27,398 nucleotides of DNA from UMGS973 sp963609975 (lineage in GTDB: Bacteria > Bacillota > Clostridia > Peptostreptococcales > Anaerovoracaceae). A model generated the notes under the pieces. It had not been told where the DNA came from. It saw only the letters and a list, made by a program, of their open reading frames with translations, and did not search any database. The translations under genes were made by a program, and so were the position numbers. Where the stretch lies: contig CAVDMD010000015.1 of NCBI GenBank assembly GCA_963609975.1, positions 1 to 27,398 of the forward strand, read 5' to 3'. Below are positions 7,575 to 15,100 of the stretch, in pieces. Each line of letters opens with the position of its first letter. Position 1 is the stretch's first letter.

Positions 7575-8039
7575 ATGAGATGCCCTTTTTGTGACAATCA
7601 GGAAACCAAAGTTATAGACTCAAGACCTACAGAGGACGGACATGCAATCAGACGCAGACGGGAATGTGAACGCTGCAGCAGGAGATTTACCACATACGAA
7701 AAAGTAGAAGAAATAATTCTTATGGTCGTAAAAAAAGACGGTTCCAGAGAAGCCTTTGACAGAATGAAACTTATGAACGGTATTCTCAAAGCCTGCGAAA
7801 AACGGCCTGTTACGGTTGCAACCATAGAGAATATGGTTGACCAGATCGAAAGAGGCCTCAATAACATGATGGAAAAAGAAATCGAAAGCTCGTTCATAGG
7901 GGAGCTCATAATGGAGCAGCTCAAGGACGTGGATCAGGTTGCATATGTAAGATTTGCCTCGGTATACAGACAGTTTACCGACGTGAACACATTTGTGGCC
8001 GAAATCGAAAAACTATTAGGAAAACAGAAGGGCAATTAG
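7575..8039 (+). CDS. nrdR: Transcriptional repressor NrdR
   Basis: A 154-aa regulator, standard length. The N-terminal zinc ribbon has C3-x2-C6 and C31-x2-C34, followed by an ATP-cone domain (about residues 49-139) that senses ATP/dATP. NrdR represses ribonucleotide reductase genes by binding paired NrdR boxes; none of its nrd targets is in this window. An in-frame ATG at 7527 lies within the promoter region, so I use ATG 7575, preceded by TTAGGAGG. It ends one base before cmk, placing a dNTP-pool regulator beside a pyrimidine nucleotide kinase. Confidence 0.97.
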   Translation: MRCPFCDNQETKVIDSRPTEDGHAIRRRRECERCSRRFTTYEKVEEIILMVVKKDGSREAFDRMKLMNGILKACEKRPVTVATIENMVDQIERGLNNMMEKEIESSFIGELIMEQLKDVDQVAYVRFASVYRQFTDVNTFVAEIEKLLGKQKGN

Positions 8040-8040
8040 T

Positions 8041-8682
8041 ATGATAAGAATAGCGATAGACGGACCCGGAGGAGCGGGCAAAAGCACAATAGCCAAAAAA
8101 GTAGCAAAAGCGCTTGACATAGACTATATAGATACGGGCGCAATGTACAGGGCGGTGGGCTACAAGCTCGTCAGAGATAATATCGATATGTACGATGAGA
8201 CCGCACTGCAGGCAATGCTTGACGCTACGGACATAGATTTTTCGGGCGACAGCACAATCCTTGACGGCGAGGACATAAGCGACAGGATAAGAACTCAGGA
8301 AATATCCCGCAGGGCTTCGGAGTGCTCGGCGCTGGCGCCTGTCAGAGCCAAGCTTGTGGAGCTTCAGAAAAAAATGGGAAGCACCAAAAGCGTTATAATG
8401 GATGGCAGAGATATAGGCACTGTGGTTCTCAAAGACGCAGAGCTCAAGATATATCTTACAGCCTCGGCAGAGGAGCGCGCGCACAGAAGACACAAAGAAC
8501 TGCTTCTTAAAGGTGAGGACATATCCTACGAAAAAGTTCTTGCCGATATGCAGGAACGCGACTATAATGATATGCACAGACAGATAACTCCTCTGTGCAG
8601 GGCAGATGATGCAATAGAGCTTGACACTACAGGCATGAGCATAGATGAGGTTACAGAATATATACTGAGAAAGGTAAAATAG
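8041..8682 (+). CDS. cmk: Cytidylate kinase
   Basis: A 213-aa (d)CMP kinase that phosphorylates CMP and dCMP with ATP in pyrimidine nucleotide salvage. The P-loop is G8-P-G-G-A-G-K14-S15, followed by the conserved YIDTGAMYRA and, later, the DGRDIGTVVL block with the CMP-binding Arg/Asp. The length is normal for the short Firmicute form (no fusion to ribosomal protein S1 or 1-acylglycerol transferase). It starts one base after the nrdR stop and is followed by the DUF1015 gene after 3 bases, so it is in the nrdR operon. Confidence 0.96.
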   Translation: MIRIAIDGPGGAGKSTIAKKVAKALDIDYIDTGAMYRAVGYKLVRDNIDMYDETALQAMLDATDIDFSGDSTILDGEDISDRIRTQEISRRASECSALAPVRAKLVELQKKMGSTKSVIMDGRDIGTVVLKDAELKIYLTASAEERAHRRHKELLLKGEDISYEKVLADMQERDYNDMHRQITPLCRADDAIELDTTGMSIDEVTEYILRKVK

Positions 8683-8685
8683 ACT

Positions 8686-9924
8686 ATGGCAACAGTAAAA
8701 CCATTCAGAGCAGTAAGACCGCAAAAACAGTATGCGGACAAAGTTATTTCACTTCCCTACGATGTAATGAACAGAGATGAGGCTGCACAGATGGCAGAGG
8801 GCAATCCATACAGCTTTCTTCATATCTGCAGAGCCGAAATAGACCTGCCGCAGGCAGACCAGCATTCACAGGAAGTATACGAAAAAGCGAGAGACAATAT
8901 AGCCGATTTCAGAGCAAAAGGCATATTCATGCAGGAGGAGACTCCGGCGATTTATGTATACAGAGAGATTATGGACGGCAGAGTGCAGACAGGCATATTC
9001 GGCTGTGTCAGCGTAGATGAATACAGAGACAACATCATCAAAAAACACGAGCTTACAAGAGTCGAAAAAGAAATAGACAGAATCAATCATTTCGATGTCT
9101 GCAATGCCGATACGGAGCCTGTATTTCTGACCTACAGAGACGACAGACGCATCAGAGTCATAGTTGAAGGCTGGGCGGCAAACCACGAACCCGAATACGA
9201 TATTACGGCAGCTGACGGTATCAGACATATACTGTGGCCTGTGACAGATGAGGATGTCATAGCAACACTTACTGGACTGTTTGATCAGATTCCTGCGCTG
9301 TATATTGCAGACGGACATCACAGAAGCGCATCTGCATTCAAGGTGGGTATGAAGCGCAGAGAGCAGCATCCTGATTTTACAGGTGATGAGGAGTTCAACT
9401 TCTTCATGGCGGCGATATTCCCTGACAGCGATCTGCATATCTTTGACTACAACAGAGTTGTCAGAGACCTTAACGGACTTGATACGGCAGATTTTCTCAA
9501 AAAAATCAGCGAAGCAGGCTTTGAAATCGAAGAAAAAGGCACTGGCATATATGCGCCGGAGGCAAAGCATTTCTTTGGAATGTTCCTTGACGGCAAATGG
9601 TACAGGCTAAAAGCGACAGAGCGCATAATACCGGATCATGTGATAGACTCCCTTGATGTTGCAGTGCTTCAGAACAATCTGCTAAGACCGGTGCTTGGCA
9701 TAGATGATCCGAGGACAAGCGACAGAATAGACTTTGTAGGCGGTATCAGAGGTCTTGCAGAGCTTGAAAAAAGAGTGAACTCGGATATGAAGGTTGCGTT
9801 TGCGGTGTATCCTGTAAGCATTTCAGACCTTCTGGCGGTTTCGGATGCCGACATGATAATGCCTCCGAAATCAACATGGTTTGAACCAAAGCTCGGAAGC
9901 GGACTTCTTATCCATATGCTTTAG
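8686..9924 (+). CDS. DUF1015 family protein (SerK-like)
   Basis: A 412-aa protein of the DUF1015 family, recognised from the N-terminal VKPFRAVRP and SLPYDVM blocks, the TRVEKEIDR(I)NHF segment and the YIADGHHRSASAF motif. An archaeal relative, SerK, is a free-serine kinase that uses ADP; bacterial members are often next to serine-pathway genes, which is not so here. A serine kinase role is therefore a family-based guess. The HH of the ADGHHR motif and several acidic residues would be the candidate active site. It ends 26 bases before a strong terminator and is the last gene of the nrdR operon. Confidence 0.85.
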   Translation: MATVKPFRAVRPQKQYADKVISLPYDVMNRDEAAQMAEGNPYSFLHICRAEIDLPQADQHSQEVYEKARDNIADFRAKGIFMQEETPAIYVYREIMDGRVQTGIFGCVSVDEYRDNIIKKHELTRVEKEIDRINHFDVCNADTEPVFLTYRDDRRIRVIVEGWAANHEPEYDITAADGIRHILWPVTDEDVIATLTGLFDQIPALYIADGHHRSASAFKVGMKRREQHPDFTGDEEFNFFMAAIFPDSDLHIFDYNRVVRDLNGLDTADFLKKISEAGFEIEEKGTGIYAPEAKHFFGMFLDGKWYRLKATERIIPDHVIDSLDVAVLQNNLLRPVLGIDDPRTSDRIDFVGGIRGLAELEKRVNSDMKVAFAVYPVSISDLLAVSDADMIMPPKSTWFEPKLGSGLLIHML

Positions 9925-9949
9925 ACATATATTTTTTGAATAACACAAG

Positions 9950-9983
9950 CCCCCGCAGTAAAAACTACTGCAGGGGTGTTTTT
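9950..9983 (+). terminator. Intrinsic terminator whose 3' arm carries the next gene's ribosome site
   Basis: CCCCGCAGTA (9951-9960) pairs with TACTGC-A-GGGG (9966-9976; one bulged A) around AAAAC, followed by T-G and six T's (9978-9983). It closes the nrdR-cmk-DUF1015 transcript. The GGGG of the right arm is also the only Shine-Dalgarno-like sequence before the PBP ATG at 9987. Confidence 0.85.
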
Positions 9984-9986
9984 TAT

Positions 9987-11498
9987 ATGAAAAAAAGAAT
10001 TAAAATTCTGGCAGCCGCTTTTTCGGTGTGCCTTGCGGCACTGACAGTCAAGGCCGGATATATACAGATAGAGGGTCACGAGGAGCTTGGGGAGGCTGCG
10101 CGAATGCAGCAGAGCCTCAAAATAAACGGCACAGATACCAGAAGCATTATCTATGACAGAAACGGCGCCAGAATAACAGACGCTTCGACAGATTATGTAT
10201 ATATAATAAAACGGAATATGCTTGATATGAATGCAAGGCAGCTGCTTGAGGCAGCTGATGCGGTCGAGGGTGATAAGACAAATGACACCTATGCAATATA
10301 TCATACCGAAAACAAAAATCAGAACATAAGAGAGGAACTCGAAAACACATATAACGCATATGTGATAGAGACAGGAAGCAGATACAGTCTGAACCAGCCG
10401 GCAGCTCATATTCTGGGCTACCTGAGCGGAAACACAGGCGCAGCCGGAATCGAGCTGAAATATCAGAGCAGACTTTACAGCGCAGGCAACAGCACATTTG
10501 TATATACTGACGGTGAGGGAAACATATTAAAAGGAACCGGTCCGTATGTGTCCTATGCGGAGAATGCTTTTCTTACAACCATTGATCTGCAGATCCAGAA
10601 AAGTACTGAAAAAATACTGAAAGAATGTGAATACGATTCGGCGGCCGTTGTACTTGAAACCGGAACAGGCAATATACTTGCAATGGCAAGCACTCCGTCA
10701 TACAGTCCCCGGCAGATGGCAGAGCTTTTAGGCAGCAGCAGCGGCTGCCTTGTCAACAAGGCACTGCAAAGCTACCCGCCCGGCTCGGTATTCAAAATAG
10801 TAACAGCTGCGGCGGCTCTTGAGGCAGGAACAGTTACAGACAAAACAGAATTTTACTGCAGCGGAGAGGAGCTATTTGGCGACATCAGGATAAAATGTAT
10901 GGCAGCTCATGGGAAACTCAGTCTGCAGGAGGCCTTTGCAAAATCCTGCAACTGCGCGTTTATACAGCTTGGGCAGAGCACAGGCTATGAAGCCGTAAAA
11001 ATCATGGCTCAAAAAATGGGGATGGGAGCAAAGGCTCTGGACTTCAGTGAAGAATCCTGCGGACATATAACGATAGAGCAGGAGGCTGCGGGAGCAGGCA
11101 TTGCCAATATGGCAATAGGACAGGGAACCCTGCTTGCCTCGCCGGTTCAGGTGGCGAGGATAACAAATATAATTGCAAACGGGGGAACTGATACAGGTAT
11201 TCATATAATAAGCGCAAAACAGGAAAACAGGCGGGCAGTCTCAGAAAAAACAGCAGAGACGATAACAGAAATGATGAGAGCCGTTATGGTATACGGCACG
11301 GGAGCGGGAAGCACTGCTTCCATGTGCGCAGGCAAAACAGGCTCTGCAGAGGCAGGCAGTATGATACACGGATGGTTTACGGGGTTTTTCCCTTATAACG
11401 CGCCTGAATATACAATTACCGTCTTCTGCGAAGACGGTAAATCCGGCGGAAATTCAGCGCTTAAAGTATTCGATCAGATTGCAGACACCCTGAGATAA
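9987..11498 (+). CDS. Class B penicillin-binding protein (transpeptidase)
   Basis: A 503-aa PBP with a short N-terminal cytoplasmic tag, one membrane anchor (about residues 6-22), a pedestal region with YDRNGARITD, and a transpeptidase domain. Active-site motifs are S267-V-F-K270, S320-C-N322 and K450-T-G452. It cross-links peptidoglycan stem peptides outside the membrane. It is shorter than MrdA below and resembles the small PbpA-type class B PBPs that Clostridia often place with an FtsW/RodA gene, though none is adjacent. A longer frame from TTG 9936 would read through the terminator hairpin, so ATG 9987 is preferred. Its 3' end overlaps the convergent sigK gene by 25 bases. Confidence 0.92.
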   Translation: MKKRIKILAAAFSVCLAALTVKAGYIQIEGHEELGEAARMQQSLKINGTDTRSIIYDRNGARITDASTDYVYIIKRNMLDMNARQLLEAADAVEGDKTNDTYAIYHTENKNQNIREELENTYNAYVIETGSRYSLNQPAAHILGYLSGNTGAAGIELKYQSRLYSAGNSTFVYTDGEGNILKGTGPYVSYAENAFLTTIDLQIQKSTEKILKECEYDSAAVVLETGTGNILAMASTPSYSPRQMAELLGSSSGCLVNKALQSYPPGSVFKIVTAAAALEAGTVTDKTEFYCSGEELFGDIRIKCMAAHGKLSLQEAFAKSCNCAFIQLGQSTGYEAVKIMAQKMGMGAKALDFSEESCGHITIEQEAAGAGIANMAIGQGTLLASPVQVARITNIIANGGTDTGIHIISAKQENRRAVSEKTAETITEMMRAVMVYGTGAGSTASMCAGKTGSAEAGSMIHGWFTGFFPYNAPEYTITVFCEDGKSGGNSALKVFDQIADTLR

Positions 11499-12109
11499 TC
11501 CTTGAGTTTCTGCAAAGCTTTTTTCTCTATGCGTGAAACATAGGAGCGGCTTATTCCAAGCTCTGAGGCTATCTCACGCTGAGTTTTAGCCTCACTGCCT
11601 CTGATGCCGTAGCGCATAACCACTATCTGTTTTTCACGCTCTGTAAGAACCATATCAAGAGACTGCAAAAGCTGTGAAATCTGAATTTTAAGGCTCAGTC
11701 TGTTAAGAATATCATCGGGGTCTGTACCCAGGATGTCATCAAAACTTATGGAATTTCCGTCTTTATCAACACCGATGGGCACGTTGAGTGAAACCTCGGC
11801 TTTGATTTTTTTGGTGCTTCTTATACACATGAGTATTTCGTTTTCTATACATCTTGAAACATAGGTGGCAAGACGGGTGGCTCTGCTGCTGCTGTAGGTG
11901 TCGATGCCTTTTATCAGACCTATTGTGCCTATGGAAATAAGGTCATCCGCGGGCTGCCCGGCACCTGTATATTTTTTGGCTATATGTGCAACAAGTCTTA
12001 AATTGTGTTTTATCAGAGTTTCTCTGGCAGACATATCACCGCTGCCAAGCCTTTTCAGACATGATACCTCAGCTTCTTCGGTCAGCGGCATGGGAAAGGA
12101 ACTGCTCAT
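11474..12109 (-). CDS. sigK: Sporulation sigma factor SigK, intact and without pro-sequence
   Basis: A 211-aa sigma-70 factor. The region 2 blocks HNLRLVAHIAKKY, DLISIGTIGLIKGIDTY and RLATYVSRCIENEILM, the linker SLNVPIGVDKDGN and the region 4 helix-turn-helix TQREIASELGISRSYVSRIEKKAL match SigK rather than SigE (AHIxKK, PIGxDKxGN, SRSYVSRIEK). SigK directs late mother-cell sporulation genes. In Bacillus it is made as pro-SigK with about 20 extra N-terminal residues; here the ATG at 12109 has a strong AAGAGGGGG site, and an in-frame stop at 12134-12136 leaves no room for a pro-sequence. The gene is not interrupted by a skin element. It is convergent with the PBP gene, overlapping it by 25 bases. 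Confidence 0.92.
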   Translation of the reverse strand: MSSSFPMPLTEEAEVSCLKRLGSGDMSARETLIKHNLRLVAHIAKKYTGAGQPADDLISIGTIGLIKGIDTYSSSRATRLATYVSRCIENEILMCIRSTKKIKAEVSLNVPIGVDKDGNSISFDDILGTDPDDILNRLSLKIQISQLLQSLDMVLTEREKQIVVMRYGIRGSEAKTQREIASELGISRSYVSRIEKKALQKLKDYLRVSAI

Positions 12110-12134
12110 ATATGTAACCCCCTCTTGTGTTTTT

Positions 12135-12162
12135 TACTATATGCACAGGAAGGGGCTAAAGT
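12135..12162 (-). promoter_or_regulatory. Candidate sigma-K (autoregulatory) promoter of sigK
   Basis: Reading the minus strand, AC (12162-12161), a 17-base spacer and CATATAGTA (12143-12135) match the sigma-K pattern AC-N16/17-CATANNNTA exactly. In Bacillus, sigK is transcribed by sigma-E and then sigma-K; the same -10 also partly fits sigma-E. Transcription would start just before the ribosome site of sigK. Confidence 0.5.
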
Positions 12163-12189
12163 GCATGGCCGGATTAAATTGGCCTGTCA

Positions 12190-12351
12190 CTATTTAAGTG
12201 TGAAAGACAGACAGTCTGTGCACTGGTCCATCGAAGGATTGCATTCGTGGGTTCCTATCGATACACAGTTTAGAGAACAGTAATTCCGGCTTCCGGCATG
12301 ATGCCTGCAGTTTGATACCGAACACTTTACACTTTCGTTGATTTTACTCAT
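12190..12351 (-). CDS. DUF1540 family small cysteine-rich protein
   Basis: A 53-aa protein (MSKINESVKCSVSNCRHHAG at the start, ending in CTDCLSFTLK). It has the DUF1540 pattern: CxVxxC near residues 10-15, a YCSL centre, IGTHEC, and a final TxCxSF-like CTDCLSF, with eight cysteines likely to bind metal. No function is established for the family, which is common in spore-forming Clostridia. The start is set by AAGGAGG just upstream of ATG 12351. It lies 80 bases upstream of sigK on the same strand, with a sigma-A promoter in front and the sigK promoter behind. It is too short for many gene callers and easily missed. Confidence 0.88.
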   Translation of the reverse strand: MSKINESVKCSVSNCRHHAGSRNYCSLNCVSIGTHECNPSMDQCTDCLSFTLK

Positions 12352-12403
12352 AATCTACCTCCTTGAATTTTGATTACAGATATATTATTGCCGCAGACGG
12401 GCA

Positions 12404-12433
12404 AAAATATCAGTAATAGATGTTGTATGTCAA
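12404..12433 (-). promoter_or_regulatory. Sigma-A type promoter for the DUF1540 gene
   Basis: On the minus strand TTGACA (12433-12428), an 18-base spacer ending in TGA, and TATTTT (12409-12404). The -35 is a perfect match and the -10 is extended. It shares base 12428 with the -35 of the divergent radC promoter. Confidence 0.6.
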
Positions 12434-12451
12434 GGCTAAAAATGTTAAAAT
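12423..12451 (+). promoter_or_regulatory. Sigma-A type promoter for radC
   Basis: TTGTAT (12423-12428), a 17-base spacer and TAAAAT (12446-12451), about 60 bases before the radC ATG. It is divergent from and abuts the DUF1540 promoter. A short GU-containing hairpin (roughly 12487-12508) overlaps the radC ribosome site. Confidence 0.55.
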
Positions 12452-12513
12452 AATATTTAGATTTTTGATGAAATAAAAGCAAAACCTTCTCTGAACAGCT
12501 CAGGGAGGACAAA

Positions 12514-13191
12514 ATGATAATTAAAGAACTTCCGGTCACCGAACGACCGAGAGAAAAAATGATTCGGTACGGCTGCGGCGCCATGTCAAACGCAGAGCTT
12601 CTTGCTGTGCTTATAGGCAGCGGCACCCGCAACAAATCCGCAATAGAAGTGGCTCAGGACATACTGGCTATGGACGAGAGCGGCATCAGCTTTCTCGGCA
12701 GATGCACACTTGAGGAAATTTCCTCAATCGACGGCATAGGCAGCGCCAAGGCCTGCAAAATACTTGCGGCGTTTGAGCTTGGCAGGCGAATCGCCACCAA
12801 ATCCGCAGCAGACAGGTTTATGATAAACTCATACAGCGATGTGGCGGATCTGTTTATGGAAAAAATGCGCTACTATCAGGAGGAGCATTTTCATGCCGTG
12901 CTCATAAACGCACATGGCGGTGTGATTTCAAACGAGGAGATTGCAATCGGAGACATAATGTCCATGGTGATACATCCGAGAGAGGTGTTTGCCATGGCAG
13001 TACGCAAAAGCGCTGCAGGCATTATTCTTGCGCACAACCATCCCAGCGGCGACTGCACTCCCAGCGCAGATGATATAAGCACCACGAAGCGTCTTGTCGA
13101 GGCAGGTAAAATCATAGGCATCAGAGTACTGGATCACATAGTCATAGGCGACGGCACATTTACAAGCATGAAAGACAAAAATCTGATATAA
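12514..13191 (+). CDS. radC: RadC family JAB-domain protein
   Basis: A 225-aa protein with an N-terminal helix-hairpin-helix region (SIDGIGSAKACKILA, about residues 72-86) and a C-terminal JAB/MPN metalloprotease-like domain. The zinc motif is H174-N-H176-P-S-G-D180 with an upstream Glu in the SNEEIAIGDI segment. The name RadC reflects an old link to DNA repair that has not held up; the biochemical role is unclear. In Firmicutes, radC commonly precedes mreBCD, as here, and the mreB ATG lies 34 bases beyond its stop. GGGAGGA (12503-12509) is the ribosome site. Confidence 0.95.
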   Translation: MIIKELPVTERPREKMIRYGCGAMSNAELLAVLIGSGTRNKSAIEVAQDILAMDESGISFLGRCTLEEISSIDGIGSAKACKILAAFELGRRIATKSAADRFMINSYSDVADLFMEKMRYYQEEHFHAVLINAHGGVISNEEIAIGDIMSMVIHPREVFAMAVRKSAAGIILAHNHPSGDCTPSADDISTTKRLVEAGKIIGIRVLDHIVIGDGTFTSMKDKNLI

Positions 13192-13192
13192 T
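13184..13192 (+). promoter_or_regulatory. Possible extended -10 promoter for mreB inside the radC 3' end
   Basis: TGATATAAT (13184-13192) is a perfect extended -10, but no -35 box is recognisable 17 bases upstream. It would let mreBCD be expressed without radC. Confidence 0.35.
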
Positions 13193-13225
13193 CCATATAT
13201 CAAAGGGAACAACGGAGGACAAAAA

Positions 13226-14263
13226 ATGGGAAGCTTTTTCGGAACAAACATAGGAGTGGACTTAGGAACAGCCAACACGCTTATTTCAGTAGACGGCAAG
13301 GGAATAGTTCTTAATGAGCCATCGGTTATAGCAAAGGATACAGACAGAGACGAGGTTATTGCAGTGGGTCAGTCCGCAAAGGATATGCTTGGCAAGGCGC
13401 CTGCGCATATCAAGGTTGTAAAGCCTCTTGAAGAGGGTGTTATATCGGATTTTGATATGGCTGCTGATATGCTTGCCACTTTTTTCAAGCAGATGATGGG
13501 CCAGAGAGGCAAGATCAAGGCAAGAGTTGCTATAGGTGTTCCAAGCGGTGTGACAGAGGTCGAAAAAAGAGCCGTAGAAGAAGTTGTAACGAACCTCGGA
13601 CCTAAGGAGGTATATATACTTGAAGAGCCGATGGCTGCAGCAATAGGTGCGGGCATGGATGTTGACGGCACTATAGGCTGCATGATAGTAGATATAGGCG
13701 GCGGCACCACAGATATTGCGATCATAACGCTGGGAGGAGTTGTTGCCAGCAGTTCCATCAGATATGCAGGAGACAAATTCAATGATGCCGTAATGCAGTT
13801 CGTAAGAAGGAAATATTCACTGCTGATAGGAGCCAAAACAGCCGAAAAGCTCAAAAAAGAAGTAGGCTGCGCCTTGGCTGACATTGACGAAAACGGCAAT
13901 GAAATCATATATACCGCCAAGGCAAGCGGCAGAGACATAATCTCAGGCCTGCCTAAGACAATAGATGTGACGAGCAGGGATCTTGAAGAAGCACTGTCCG
14001 AATCGGTGGACGTGGTTGTTGACGGTATCAAGGCAACCATCGAAAAAGCTCCGCCTGAAATAGCGGCGGACGTTGCCGAAAACGGCCTTGTGCTTTCCGG
14101 CGGCAGCAGTCTTTTAAGAAACCTTGATAAAGTCATCACCAAAAGAACAGGTATGCAGGTTACAATGGCGGAAAATCCTCTTGAGGGTGTTGTTATGGGC
14201 GCTGCCAAGGCGCTTGATGATGTAGAGAAACTCAAAATCTACGTTAAAAAATCACGCAGATAA
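13226..14263 (+). CDS. mreB: Rod-shape actin homolog MreB
   Basis: A 345-aa bacterial actin. The phosphate-1 loop is GVDLGTANTLI (near residues 9-19), phosphate-2 is IVDIGGGTTDIA (about residues 155-166), and the adenosine loop is SGGSSLLRNLD near the C-terminus. MreB filaments under the membrane guide the elongation synthase complex. The length and motifs are standard. The ribosome site ACGGAGGAC precedes the ATG at 13226. It begins the mreB-mreC-mreD-mrdA run, with mreC starting 22 bases downstream. Confidence 0.97.
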   Translation: MGSFFGTNIGVDLGTANTLISVDGKGIVLNEPSVIAKDTDRDEVIAVGQSAKDMLGKAPAHIKVVKPLEEGVISDFDMAADMLATFFKQMMGQRGKIKARVAIGVPSGVTEVEKRAVEEVVTNLGPKEVYILEEPMAAAIGAGMDVDGTIGCMIVDIGGGTTDIAIITLGGVVASSSIRYAGDKFNDAVMQFVRRKYSLLIGAKTAEKLKKEVGCALADIDENGNEIIYTAKASGRDIISGLPKTIDVTSRDLEEALSESVDVVVDGIKATIEKAPPEIAADVAENGLVLSGGSSLLRNLDKVITKRTGMQVTMAENPLEGVVMGAAKALDDVEKLKIYVKKSRR

Positions 14264-14284
14264 TCAGGATAGGAAACAGGGAGT

Positions 14285-15100
14285 ATGAATTGGATTCGTG
14301 AGCATAAATTAATAGTCGGAATCATAGCGGCAGTAATTGTCCTTGCCGTAATATGCTGTATATCTTTCAGCAGAGGCGGCGGATCCGGCGTTGCAGGCAA
14401 GGGGACAAACGGCGTTGTTTCCACAGGCGAGGGCGCTGTTACCGGAGGTATGTCAAAGCTTGAAAGCATATTTGCAGGCATCTTCAATTACAGAGCTGTA
14501 GTAGACGAAAACACGGCACTGAGAGAAGAAGTGGCAAATCTGGAGCAGCAGCTTCTTGACGAAAAAATGTCAAACGACCAGCTCAGCCAGCTCAAAGAGC
14601 TTTCAAAGGCGCTTGACTACAAAGCCGCCAAAAACAGGGAGCTTGTTTCGGCAGATATTACATCTTTTGATAATTCCAACTGGATAAACACCTTTATAAT
14701 CAGCAGAGGCTCCTCTGACGGCATAGCAAAAGACGCAGTTGTCGTAAACGGCACAGGCCTTGTGGGCAGAGTGCTTGAATGCGGCAAATCATGGGCCAAA
14801 GTGGTATCTGCAGTTGATGATAACAGCAATACCAGTTTTATGGTTTCGCGAGATACAGAAATTTTAGGGATTCTGTCAGGAGACGGCAAGGGAGAGCTTG
14901 AAGGCTATGTTCTTGATGCGGATTCCGGAATTATAGAGGGAGATGTGCTTCTTACATCAGGTATGGGTATGTATCCGTCGGGTATAGAGATAGGAACGGT
15001 TACGGCAGTTAATTACAACAGCGATACACAGCTCAAAATGATTACCGTCAAACCGTCTGTCAATTTCAGAGGTATACGGAAGGTTGCGGTAATTATATGA
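14285..15100 (+). CDS. mreC: Rod-shape protein MreC
   Basis: A 271-aa bitopic protein with a short cytoplasmic N-terminus, one membrane helix (about residues 9-29), a Gly/Ser-rich linker, a coiled coil (about residues 70-110) and the extracytoplasmic beta-barrel domain (WINTFIISRGSSDGI, VVNGTGLVGRV, GDVLLTSGMGMYPSGIEIG). MreC links MreB to the periplasmic PBP2/RodA machinery. The glycine-rich stretch after the helix (SRGGGSGVAGKG) is a plain linker. It overlaps the mreD start by 4 bases (ATGA). Confidence 0.95.
   Translation: MNWIREHKLIVGIIAAVIVLAVICCISFSRGGGSGVAGKGTNGVVSTGEGAVTGGMSKLESIFAGIFNYRAVVDENTALREEVANLEQQLLDEKMSNDQLSQLKELSKALDYKAAKNRELVSADITSFDNSNWINTFIISRGSSDGIAKDAVVVNGTGLVGRVLECGKSWAKVVSAVDDNSNTSFMVSRDTEILGILSGDGKGELEGYVLDADSGIIEGDVLLTSGMGMYPSGIEIGTVTAVNYNSDTQLKMITVKPSVNFRGIRKVAVII

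Noticed and set aside
7975..8724. A 249-codon open frame on the minus strand
   Set aside because: It is antisense to cmk and the nrdR end, with a Tyr/Cys/His-rich translation and no ribosome site.
8866..9570. A 234-codon open frame on the minus strand
   Set aside because: It is antisense to the DUF1015 gene and has a composition typical of shadow frames.
9936..9986. TTG at 9936 as start of the PBP gene
   Set aside because: The added residues would be encoded by the terminator hairpin and precede a normal membrane-anchor start at ATG 9987.
12370..12405. TTGCC...GGCAA hairpin in the radC/DUF1540 intergenic region
   Set aside because: It has only 5 pairs and no real T-run in either direction, so it is too weak to call.
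13369..14235. A 288-codon open frame on the minus strand
   Set aside because: It is fully antisense to mreB, has low-complexity Ser/Ala/Pro composition and no family features; it is a codon-bias shadow.
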